From Mesotaenium endlicherianum (Eukaryota > Streptophyta > Zygnematophyceae > Zygnematales > Mesotaeniaceae), in the NCBI GenBank assembly GCA_009602735.1, contig WELA01006786.1:459774-487119 (forward strand): DNA of 27,346 nucleotides, given 5' to 3'. The translations under genes were made by a program, and so were the position numbers. Shown here piece after piece: positions 18,101 through 27,346 of the stretch. The notes beneath the pieces are model-generated. The model ran no database searches. It saw nothing but the letters and a program-made list of their open reading frames with translations, and was not told the origin of the DNA. Position 1 is the first letter of the stretch, and each line of letters opens with the position of its first letter.

Positions 18101-20923
18101 TGTTTTTCTTGTATGTTGTGGAAGGAATGTCAAGCATTATTTTGCTAATGTTTGTGATGTTGATAAGATAGATGGGGTGTTTTATCTTAATTGCCAGTTA
18201 TGAACTGTGCAGTTTGCAAGGTTTGCGTATGATCTTTCAGTGCCAAATCTTGCTTCAACTTGAAGCTTTTGCATTTCAACCTTGGAAATCCGGTTGTGTT
18301 TGTTTGCAGTGGGTTGGCGAGAATAGAAAAGAGTGCTCATAAGCAAGCCAAGTCGCGGTCAGATGGCATCTGGAACGAGAAATGGTACATGCCTTTACTA
18401 CTGTGTACCTTATATGAATGCCAGGGAGCATGCATTCAGGCCATGATTAACGTGCAGATGTCAGCCCATGTGCATTGCAAGTAGTGCAAGGAGAATTTAG
18501 TGTTCCTTCCAGGCTAAATATCCTCTGGAGGGGTTTTGGCCTGCTGGGTGATGTTAAAATGATGTGCGTGATTGAGATGCTGGCGAGCTGACTTACGCTG
18601 CCCATAGAAGAAAATTTTTGTCTTGCATAGCCATGTAAGAAATATGTTTGTTAGCCTTTAAGTTTCCAGTATACAACTTACTTTCCTTGTATGCACTCTA
18701 GCAGGTTGATCTGAGGTCTGAATGAGCATTTCGTTCATCAGTAAAAACCTTACAGTTGTGTTAAGTTGGCTACTTGGCAGGTGGGAGAAGTACAATGCTA
18801 AAGGGTGGACAGAGAAAGGTGCACACAAGTATGGGAGACTTAAAGAGCAGTCGTGGTGGGAGAAGTGGGGTGAGCAATATGACGGGCGAGGTGCCGTGCT
18901 GAAATGGTATGCATATATTCTATAGCCATATTTGAATGCGCTTGTGCCGCTTCCTGGTGATGCTATGACCTGGCATGAGAAGCTGCTTGCATGATGGTAG
19001 CGACTGGCTTTTGTGGAGCTTCGAGATGCTTCCCGCTTTGAGTGTCTATGTGTATCCTGACATAGATTGGTACATGATGTGTCCTTATTGTGAAGTAGAC
19101 AGGTTAGAGTCCATGAGGAAATGCCCTCACTTGAAGCAATGTGCGCGGGTTGAATATGGAAAAGACGTGACCTTTCTGCTGCCTTCTCTTGAGTCCTAAG
19201 TTCTTTTTTGCTGTGTTGGTCATCCCTTGTACATGATATCGCTGTCGAGAATGACCCGACTTGTTGATGACTTGCTTGCATGTGTGTACTTCAGGACGGA
19301 CAAGTGGGCTGAGACAGATGTGGGGACAAAGTGGGGTGACAAATGGGAGGAGCGCTTTAGTGCCGGAATTGGCTCCAAACAGGGTGAAACATGGCATGTG
19401 TCGTCAGGCGGTGAACGTGAGTACCTGCTTTGCTATTGTTACATTGAGCTCCTCTGCTTCCTCTTTGTTGCTATTCCTGGTTACATGGAAGTAGTTTTGT
19501 TCTGCCGTAATGTAGGTTGACATTTGGAGGAGAGGGAAAGTGGGCTGTAGACTGCATTGCGTGAAGATACAAGCCCCTTGTCCCAAAGCAGGGATGACTT
19601 TTTGTTGAATGCCTGGTCAAATTGATGTCCTCAGTATGCACTCCACTGTTTGTTCCTAGAATAACTTCACTGCTCTTGCAAAAACAAGCTGGACGTAGCG
19701 TCTGTAAGTTAAGCACTCAGCATCTGTTTTAGGGTGGCTATGTTTCGACGAAGGAAGCTTTGAACATTTCGACATTCAGAATGCCTGTTGGCGCGTCCGT
19801 GCCGTTGAGAAGGGTTGATCAAGCAACTCATGTGATGTGAATGGAACTTGACATTGCCCATGTCTCTGTCATTCCCTCCCAACACGTCTCAGTTTCCCGT
19901 ATTGATAGGAGGAATGAAATTATGTACCTGTGTGATGACCCACATGCTAATGCTGTTGTGAGCTCTCAGGCAGCGCCAGGGATCCAGCTTTGCAGTTTCC
20001 TGACTTGTGCTTGTCATTGTCTTCCCACTGATAGCTTACTTACTATTGTGCATGCTGACTGGATGGGTGGGACTTATGTCATGCAGGTTGGTCAAGGACT
20101 TGGGGCGAAGAGCACTTCGGGAGTGGGTAGGCCTTCGTGCTTTATCAACACCCTCCCCTCTGTGTGTCACTTCTTTGTTTCATTTACAACTTGATGCAGA
20201 TTGCTTATGGGCCCCTGCCTTTTTCACGTGTGTCAAACTGAAGGAAAGCCATATGCGAAGTTTGAGGAAAGGAAGGGCGCAGCACATGGTGTCCCTTCTG
20301 TAAAGTCTTGCAATGATGTCTGCTTTCTTCAATGTGCTGAAGCGGTGCTGATTGGTGTTCATTTATGTCAGCAGAAAGGTCCACAAGTATGGAAAGAGTA
20401 CAAGCGGCGAGCTTTGGGACGCTGTAGTTGAAGAGGCCACCTACTATGAGTAAGACCATCTGTCTCTCCGGTTTCTTTCATTATACTGATTTACATGTTT
20501 CCTGTCGGTTTGTGTGACTGTGTCACATGCATTTAGTATATAATTTCTCTAGCTATTTGTGTGCATGTATCTTTCTTCTTTCCGACCCCTTTTTGAATGT
20601 TACTAGTGAACAAGCAATTGAAGGTAGAGTGGATCGAGGCAGAAATTGTGGATACATTTTTTTCACCCTTAAGTTTATCCCAAGAGGGAGTTGTAATTCA
20701 ACCGTTGCTTTCTTGCAGGGCTGAGCCGCATTATGGTTGGGGCGAAGCTGTCGCCAATTCGCTTCAACTCTTGTCCATAGAGATCAGGGAGAAACCAGCG
20801 TCAGGAAGCCCGCCTCCATCTCCACCTCCCTCACCTTCTTCATTCTCTCCGCAGCTACCCCAAGCTCCGCCGTCGTCATTCTCACCAGAGCTGCCACAGG
20901 ACCCAAACAGCAATGGTAGGTAG
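15102..20923 (+). CDS. ESV1: ESV1 (EARLY STARVATION 1) starch-binding protein, plastid
   Basis: Eleven exons with GT-AG introns: 15102-15547, 16527-16693, 17103-17296, 17542-17581, 17999-18080, 18310-18384, 18781-18906, 19295-19416, 20087-20126, 20375-20449 and 20719-20923. They join in frame into 523 codons plus TAG. Residues 1 to about 70 are Ser-rich and basic, fitting a chloroplast transit peptide. Residues about 210-470 form the Trp- and aromatic-rich domain: EWKETWWEKSDWTGYKELG, GDSWWETWQEIFRQDEW, KGWTEKGAHKYGRL, SWWEKWGEQYDGRG, TDKWAETDVGTKWGDKW, KQGETWHVS, RTWGEEHFGSG and EAEPHYGW. Residues 486-518 are a Pro-rich tail with two SSFSP(Q/E)LPQ copies. The tail and the HQDEW/ARIE-like block favour ESV1 over its paralogue LESV. 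In Arabidopsis ESV1 binds starch glucans and helps keep the granule matrix ordered, limiting early degradation. The last exon may instead splice at 20915/20916 into a small exon at 21045-21076. Confidence 0.92.
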
Positions 20924-21044
20924 CACTAGGGCAGGTTTTTGCAGGTGACCATTTTGTTATGGTCCAACACCTACTGCACTTAGGCCAGGATTCCACACCC
21001 TCACCCCTCTACGGGTGGTTTTGCTTATTACACAAAAGTTTCAG

Positions 21045-21076
21045 GCAGCTATGGCAGCGGTTTGATTGATGCTTGA
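21045..21076 (+). other. ESV1: Possible alternative terminal exon of ESV1
   Basis: The sequence at the end of ESV1 exon 11 is AATG|GTAGGT, a good donor, and a TTTCAG acceptor precedes 21045. Joining them continues the frame with GSYGSGLIDA and then TGA, giving 531 instead of 523 residues. Both ends are short and poorly conserved, so sequence alone does not decide. Confidence 0.3.
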
Positions 21077-22363
21077 CTAGTGCAGGCAAGAATGGTAGAT
21101 TGAGGTAGAACACCCCTGATTGTTGAGGTGTTGAGATTTACAATCTAGGTTAAGGTTCATATAGTGGTAGTTAGATATTGTGCAAGGTATTTAGAATCTG
21201 AAGGGGTGGCACGCTGCCATGCCGGAGGCAATGCAAGCCTATGCAGCTCTGCAGAGGTTTTACATTATGTCAAGAACTAATGCTGAAGTCCTGGCCTACA
21301 CCCTTGTGGTCGTCGTTTTGAGAGATGTGGTGATAAACGATGGGTAAATCAAGAATGTGTAGCAGCAGATATGTGCGCACAAGTGATCTCGAAGTCGTGA
21401 ATAAGCTACAGAACAACCATCATGTCTCCCCTGAAGGATTAGAAAAGGAAATGTAATTTTGTCAATTGACTAATGATTGTCAGAGACAAATGTCTAATTA
21501 AATTATGTGATGTCTATGTACACACTTCCCTACAAAGTTGAAGGTTACCTGCAAATATTAAACTAAAAGATGTGATAGTCAGCCAACATAGCAAAAGTCT
21601 CTTTCCATGATAGAGGTGGCAGCAGTGTAGTTTCGGCGACAAACAAGCCAAGTAAGCGCTTGCTGTCTAAACTTTGCATCTGTTTATGATGTGGATATTC
21701 TTACCTTGGTCAGTCAGCAGGCAAGTTATCTTAATGACTTCGATCATTGTGTAACACTTTCAAACTGTGTTGTCGAACATATACATGTACAATTAAGATC
21801 AAATTTTGAAGTACATGTGTACCAAACTATAGATACTTCAGTAATGGAGTTCTAACGTGCGTCTTTTCAGCCATTAGAGCTGAATGGAACACTTCCGAGA
21901 GGCTTAGTATATCAAAGTTTTATTATGCTTGTTCTCCAACATCTAATTTGGACTGCATATTTATTTTTCACTAGAACGTAGCATGCTTCAAGTTTGAGTA
22001 GCAAACAGAAATTGTCACTATACGAGGTACAACGTGCATAGTTGACAGTAGACTTCATTAGCTCGATGCAAAGAACACAGACTTATTTGAGCTTCTGCAG
22101 GGGAGCTCTCTGTGGTCACTACCTGCATGAAGCTAAAGGAAAGGGGGATTCTGATTCACATACTATGTAGCGAACAAAATAACAAAAGGAAGGGCCACAC
22201 GCTCACAACTGCTGAAAACTGCTGAAAACCATGCGAAGCATACACATGACTGTACGATACAGTACAATACATTTTCTTATGGTTAAAAGCTGGTTAAAAT
22301 ACCAGAATGTCACTCGTGTACAGTCAACGGGTTTTAACGGGCACATTTTGTAGGTCAAACAAT

Positions 22364-22455
22364 ACCGAGTTGTTCATCACCCGAAAAAGAACATCTGGAT
22401 AATCACAACACCGAGTTGTTCTTCACCCGGAAAAGAACATCTGGATAAATCACAT
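22364..22455 (+). repeat. 46-bp tandem duplication
   Basis: Two adjacent copies, 22364-22409 and 22410-22455, share ACCGAGTTGTTC(A/T)TCACCC followed by AAAAGAACATCTGGATAA, with only a few differences. No third copy is seen. Confidence 0.85.
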
Positions 22456-22771
22456 ATTTATATCTTGGCTTCCCAAAAACACATATAAAACATTGTTTCA
22501 AGTGCGACCACCTAAAGACCACGCACGACCGTCGACCACTGGTATAACCACCTCTAGGGCCTACCAAGCGGGCCAAGAACGGGTGCTTGAGCGTTGAGAA
22601 ACTCCTCGTCCTTTTCTTAGTGCTCGCTGAATACCCTTCAACAAATTTAAATGTACATGCCTGGTATGTGTGTACCAGCATAACCCTCACCATCACATGT
22701 ATAGCTCAAGTTGCAAGCTCTCTCGAATAGTGCATGACCAGAAGTTTGAAAACAATGCTTAATTGAGAGAC

Positions 22772-22779
22772 TATATAGG
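22772..22779 (+). promoter_or_regulatory. Candidate TATA box of the endosulfine gene
   Basis: TATATAGG lies about 115 bases before the endosulfine ATG, a reasonable spacing for a transcription start near 22805 and an 85-base leader. It is a single motif match in AT-rich DNA, so support is modest. Confidence 0.35.
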
Positions 22780-22891
22780 AAGGCCAGGTGCAGCACGTTT
22801 CAACGTTTTTTGCTTCTGTACGCAGAGAGGGCCTTGAAGAAGTTTCTTAGAAGCAAATATAGCTGCGGAGTAGGTTATAGTCGCCTGCTTC

Positions 22892-24475
22892 ATGGCAAGT
22901 GCGGGTCCAAATTCGGCTGATACCGAGCAGGTAACTTCCTTTTGTTTCTCTGTAATTTTCTGATGTCCACTGGCCTTTGAGTAGGGGCGACTCTTGTTCC
23001 GTTCATGACGTTTTCAATTTCGGGCACGACTTTATGCAGTCAAGTAATCCTTCGCTTCTTATCATTCTGTCGCTGGCAGGAGGCCCTGCTTCGGAAGAAA
23101 TATGGTGGTTTATTACCGAAGAAAAAAGCTTTAGTCTCAAAGGTATGCACTCAAAATACTCCATTGCTATCTATGACTCACCCCTCAAGGGTATTTTTGC
23201 CATTTGTTCTGTGCATACTGTTCCCTGCCCACAGCTTGTTGCAAGTTTCAATGAGAGTACAGATACGGGTTTTTCTACTTTTTGTTTCACGGTTCAGTCA
23301 CATGGGGGCTTCATATCATAGACATAAGGTAGCAAAAGTGGCTTAGAAGCCCGTTCTGAAGTGGTTATCTCGAGTATCATCGTACAAAAGGTGATTTGTT
23401 GCTAACTGCTCTTTTGCGGGATTGTGATGCCACATTTTTTGTGCAGGATCACGAGCGCAAATTTTTTGATTCGGCTGATTGGGCCCTCAACAAGGTGAGA
23501 AACATAACCTGCAGCAGAGGAAAGACCAGTCTTGTACATGTTCATGTACAGCGGTGCTCCCCCCAGAGCGGAGGGTGCTGCTTTGGCTTTGTGGCTAATA
23601 AGCTGTAATTTTAACACAAGCGCGTCTGGTTGATGTCTGCAAAGGAGGGCTCAATTGCCCTTGTAGCTATCGCCTATATTGATGAAAGAAAACCCTTTCT
23701 TTTCCGTTATCATGAATTTTTATTTCGCTCTCCTTTAGTATTACCTCCTGGAATTCAGCTCAATCATATCTGCATGTATGTCATGTAGCCTTTTCCGTAA
23801 TCGTTATCAGTAAGTACAAAGTGTTTCCCTTTCAAATGTTGCGGTGGGAATGATTTGAATTGTTATCAGCAGCAAAAGGGGACAGGGTCGCCAAAACCAA
23901 AAGGCAATGAGGACTTGTTGCCGAAGCTTGAGGTGAGCATATTACAGGCCGATTGCAAACACCCTTGGTTGTGCAGCTATGCTGACATGAAAGTATTGAA
24001 GCATTCAGTGGTCTTGTGTACTTTAACTAAATACGCATGGGTTGTTCTGTCTCAGCCGACACCTCACAACCCGTTGCCTGCGCGGCGGCCATCATCTGCA
24101 CAAGGTAAATTTGAGGTATCGTTGACTGGTATGCCAAGCGTGTTGGTTGCTTTCTGATTTTCCCGTTGCATTTTTTCAAGTAACTCATCTAATATGCATT
24201 AAGTTAAGAGGCAATAATATACAATGTAACACCAAGGTCTTGGACCTATATACGTTTTACCAAGGTTGCTTGCTTGAGGAGGTGGTTTTTTATTTGTTTT
24301 ATTGAACATCTTAGCACTTATAGTAGAGCAGTTTTGGCCCGTTCAATTACGAGTTTCTATCATTGTCATGGCTTGGGGTATTTCTACTCATGCTAGTTTG
24401 GTTGATGTGGCCGCAGACCCGGACAGTACTGCAGCTGAGCCTGGATCAGATGAGACATCAGAACCTGTTGCTTAG
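22892..24475 (+). CDS. Endosulfine (ENSA/ARPP-19 family), PP2A-B55 inhibitor
   Basis: Six exons with GT-AG introns: 22892-22930, 23080-23142, 23447-23494, 23870-23932 (or from 23873), 24056-24104 and 24417-24475, giving 106 residues and TAG. The endosulfine core spans residues 18-74: RKKYGGLLPKKKALVSK (18-34), DHERKFFDSADWALNK (35-50), the KPKGNEDLLPKLE segment and PTP (72-74). FDSADW at 41-46 corresponds to animal and yeast FDSGDY; Ser43 is the expected site for a Greatwall-type kinase. The phosphorylated family members inhibit PP2A-B55 and so link nutrient or cell-cycle signals to mitotic and quiescence control. The C-terminal part has ARRPSSAQ (80-87), a possible basophilic kinase site, and an acidic Ser/Thr-rich tail. 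Length matches plant homologues. Exon 4 has a tandem CAGCAG acceptor that could add or drop one Gln. Confidence 0.93.
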
Positions 24476-26218
24476 ATGTTTATTCCTTATGTACAGCTAG
24501 GAGCCACTATTTGGTCGTGGTTTGTACTTTAGAAAGCGGTGATAGTTTTTGATACTTCGTGGCCATTACATGTAGCATAGTTTAGAGCTGCTGCCAAAGC
24601 ATTCAGACGTGATTCTAATTGCTGTGCAAGCCATCCTCCTCAGTTCCACACCTTGAAGCTTTGGCGAGGTAGCTGTTGTTTTGATGTCACATATAGTGTA
24701 AGTTGCGCAAGCATGTGCAAGCTTGTAGCTTTTGACAAGCTTTGAGGCATGAGCAAAAGGTGCCCACATTTAAATCAATGACCTTCACGATTTGTAACGG
24801 ATCTACTATGTTTGTTATCGGTGGCAACATGATTCTAAGCACGACTTGAAACTTTGCACATACCTTACTTCACCTACAGTGGTTCAAGTAATTAAGATCC
24901 ACTTAAGTACAAAGTTGAGCCAGTTCGTGAAAAAGATATTCCTTCTTCAGTACAAAATTATGGAGTGCACACTACTTTTCTATTACATGCCTGCTGTTGC
25001 ATCTGAAGGGAAGGTCTGTGAAACGAGAGCAGTCCTTAATGCTTCATTGAGTGACAATTAAATCTGTATGTGCAGCAACTGGCACAAACCTTTGGCAGAT
25101 ATTCCTCATGTTTCTTAGATTCCTAATTTGCGTTTTCATCAAATGAAAAAGCTTTTTTGTATGAAATGATTTTGAGCCTTGGCTTGTCTCTTAGTCGAAG
25201 GGGCACACGAGTCCGATACACTTGCATTGGTTCTAGTATTTGAGGTTTCCTTAGATTGTACATTTTGACAATTTTGCATCTTACTACTCTTTTGATATTT
25301 TGAAAAAGCTATGTTTTTCAGATATAGTAACTCCACTTCGACTTGAGACTACTTCATTTAGCCCCTTCGTTTTTGCATTTTAATTGCATGCGAACTCAAG
25401 TAGAAACAGCTAGGTTGCATAGTTATGATTTGCAGGCCATGTAGGGTACTTCAAGTAGGAATAGAGACGTAAGGCTGTCGACAAGCCGTCGGCAGTGGTG
25501 CAGGTATGAATGCAGCATGGGTGTGAGCGATCGTGCGCGACCAGGCGCGACAAACTTGCGACTAACTTCGACACTGACTTCTAGCAATTTGCAACTCATT
25601 CCGGGCCCCCCGGGCGAAGCGTTGTAACCTATTGTAACGGATTGTAACAGGTTGTAAGTTGTAACTGGTTGTAACTTGTTAAGTCTGACAAGGAGTCGCT
25701 GTCAAGAAGTCAACGTCGCACTAGCTCTTCAACTTTGTGCCAAAAAGTGCCACGTTGACATGAGCTACTCGTAAAGAGACTGCCACCTGCTACTTACCTT
25801 GAACTCCGGTGACGGACCGCATTGGAGTGCTGAAAAGACCAACAAATTTGTTTCTATTCTTCTCAACGTTCTCGTGCCGGGCTGGGGTCCACGGCCATGA
25901 GCTGGCCGTTCTGTGTCTCCGTTCAAGAACTGTATGCGTTCCATGGTTTTTTTTCAGGAGGCTGGGGGAGTTGAGTTCATCTAGTCTTCCGAATCAAACT
26001 TCGTCACTTGCTGAGCAATATGTGTCAATAGTAACATAGCAGCTGGCATATGCTCCTCTCACAGCTGTAGATGGCTTGTATTTGGAAGCTAGGAAGCGAT
26101 TAGCTGCTATTCACTTTATAGTTTTCATGTCCCCCACACGAGATTACTCAAGATAAACCGTCTGTTAGTCATTTGTAAGATGGGGTGCGCTCTTTCGTGA
26201 CGGAATTTGGTGGAAGCC
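24476..26218. other. Intergenic region between the endosulfine and lipase-like genes
   Basis: No coding signal recognised; all open frames are short. The left part should hold the endosulfine 3' untranslated region. A decamer array at 25621-25680 is listed separately, and the sequence around it (about 25480-25700) is richer in CG dinucleotides than its surroundings. Confidence 0.5.
25621..25680 (+). repeat. TTGTAAC decamer array
   Basis: Six occurrences of (T/G)TTGTAA(C/G) in 60 bases, the first four at an exact spacing of ten bases. Later copies overlap or shift phase. Confidence 0.75.
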
Positions 26219-26602
26219 ATGGCTTGCTGCATTCCTGGACTGGAGTTTATTTGTGTAGCAGGTTGTTGCAACTGGATCGCAAAGAGATGTATGCTGCATG
26301 GCTCCATGGCCAGTGAAGACTGGCCAGAAGCTACTCTGAGAGAGTTTGCCGATGTGCCAAGGGTCTGCAGATTAGTGTTGGCCGTTTATGAAACAGAAAT
26401 CGGAAAGCCGGAGTACGCCGACCGGCTCATACCCGAGCAAGTAATAAAGAAAACAGATTACAAAGACACTAACGGGCATTGTCCCCCTTACCTTATCTAC
26501 TTGGATCATGAGGCGAAGGACATCTCTCTTACAATAAGGGGTCTGCATCTGGTCAAGGAAGCGGACTATGCGGTCCTGCTTGACAACAGGAAAGGTCAGC
26601 AG
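26219..26602 (+). CDS. First exon of a plant class-3 lipase-like (calmodulin-binding heat-shock protein-like) hydrolase, partial
   Basis: From ATG at 26219 the frame gives 128 residues to a donor at 26603 (CAG|GTCAGC), ending in phase 0. The opening is hydrophobic and Cys-rich (MACCIPGLEFICVAGCC), followed by WIAKRC, DWPEAT, PRVCRLVLAVYE, PEQVIKK, PPYLIYLDHEAKDISLTIRG and KEADYAVLLDNRKGQQ. These match the N-terminal region of plant alpha/beta-hydrolases annotated as calmodulin-binding heat-shock or diacylglycerol-lipase-like proteins. The catalytic GHSLG part should lie beyond the right edge. An earlier donor of the same sequence at 26595 would drop a few residues; the LLDN.LG.Q pattern of homologues favours 26602. 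The true substrate is unknown. Confidence 0.85.
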
Positions 26603-26711
26603 GTCAGCATCTCTTTGCAGCTCTGACACGGGAGCAGCAGCTTGCTGCCACTTGGCCGCATCTGCGGCTCTGTTTTTCTTTTGTGTGGTCCAGAGGAACT
26701 CCAGATCCTTC

Positions 26712-26838
26712 ATGTGTTTGTGCGTGTGTGTGTGTGTGTGTGTATGTGCGCGCGCACGTGTGTGTGTTTGTTTGTTTGTGTCTGTGTGTGTGTGTGTGGT
26801 GTGTGTGTGTGATGCGACTTTCTGAGAGAGAGAGAGAG
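26712..26838 (+). repeat. (GT)n with flanking (GA)n microsatellite
   Basis: GT tracts interrupted by a GCGCGCAC segment and GTTT units run from about 26712 to 26811, followed by a GA tract at about 26823-26838, in intron 1 of the lipase-like gene. Confidence 0.85.
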
Positions 26839-26935
26839 GAAGAGGAAGTGTGTGGGTGCATTGTGAGGACATCGCTCTTGGCCAAGCAGCAGGCCTCCCG
26901 GTTGACTCCCCTTGTTGTAGCCAACTCCCGAGCTC

Positions 26936-27112
26936 AAAGCCTGCAGCAAACGCTAGGCCTGCAGCTCAAGGCCTATAGCACAAGGCAGAGCTGTAGCACG
27001 AGGCAACTTTAGCAGAAGTCAGGCCGACGGCTCAAGGCCTGTAGCACAAGGTTGGTTTGTAGCGGAAGGCCTGTTGCTGAGGGCAGGCCTGTAGCGCAGG
27101 GCCTGCTCGTGA
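26936..27112 (+). repeat. Degenerate tandem repeat of AGGCCTGTAGCACAAGG-like units
   Basis: About nine imperfect units resembling AGGCCTGTAGCACAAGG, 13 to 21 bases long, in intron 1 of the lipase-like gene. Two blocks beginning near 26968 and 27034 show the same order of sub-variants, suggesting a higher-order duplication. Confidence 0.6.
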
Positions 27113-27346
27113 CCTGCTCCTTCAAGCTCAGCTCCTCGTGATTTGAGAGCACGCTTCTCTCTGCCTGCCACCTGCTCCGATGCATGCAAGCACTTGCCGG
27201 CGCCTTTACCATTCTGGGACCTTGGACTGTCCTCGCCGCCCACGATACAACGTGGCACATGCGAATTGGTGCGGATCGCTGCGAATCAGAGCCTCTGTCG
27301 TCGATGACAAATGCGATGCAGATGCACTATTCGCGGGGGGGGAGGG

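Larger units (their letters stand above)
20924..22891. other. Intergenic region between ESV1 and the endosulfine gene
   Basis: AT-rich with no coding signal beyond a possible small terminal ESV1 exon at 21045-21076. It contains the 46-bp tandem duplication at 22364-22455 and a candidate TATA box at 22772-22779. The minus-strand 97-codon frame at 22403-22696 crosses the duplication and resembles no known protein. Confidence 0.5.

Noticed and set aside
18658..19281. 207-codon open frame on the minus strand
   Set aside because: It lies antisense to ESV1 exon 7, which is well supported by splice sites and family match, and resembles no known protein.
21002..21216. CACCCCT and AGGGGTGGCAC as possible ends of a second hAT-like element
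   Set aside because: The two words face the wrong way for hAT ends, and no 8-bp flanking duplication is seen.

Overview
This is a piece of an intron-rich nuclear genome from the green-plant lineage. The four recognisable genes are plant-type: a plastid-targeted mTERF-family protein, the NDUFAF7 complex I assembly methyltransferase, the starch-binding protein ESV1 (EARLY STARVATION 1), and an endosulfine with the plant-style FDSADW core. A fifth, cut off at the right edge, is a plant class-3 lipase-like (calmodulin-binding heat-shock protein-like) hydrolase. Exons were joined by hand from GT-AG borders, reading phase and remembered family sequences. Long simple repeats and Ala/Gly/Pro-rich protein insertions suggest a streptophyte alga, possibly a desmid such as Closterium; that placement is a guess.

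Layout. 1-2023: no recognisable gene; pyrimidine and G-rich repeats. 2024-2794 (minus): one-exon mTERF-like gene. 2795-4015: no recognised gene. 4024-4260: a short element with hAT-like terminal inverted repeats, flanked by an 8-bp duplication. 4789-13021 (plus): NDUFAF7, about eleven exons, with GC-rich introns full of microsatellites and one 946-base N gap inside an intron. 13022-15101: intergenic. 15102-20923 (plus): ESV1, eleven exons that join in frame into 523 codons plus stop. 20924-22891: intergenic with a 46-bp tandem duplication and a candidate TATA box. 22892-24475 (plus): endosulfine, six exons, 106 residues. 24476-26218: intergenic with a decamer repeat array. 26219 to the right edge (plus): first exon of the lipase-like gene, then repeat-rich intron.

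The genes form no operon and share no obvious pathway; they are ordinary eukaryotic neighbours. mTERF and ESV1 products should act in the plastid, NDUFAF7 in mitochondria, endosulfine in the cytosol and nucleus. I found no clearly new multi-gene system. The most notable features are the hAT-like element with internal direct repeats, the large low-complexity insertions in the NDUFAF7 coding exons matched by similar hexanucleotide arrays in its introns, and the four-cysteine tail of the mTERF-like protein.
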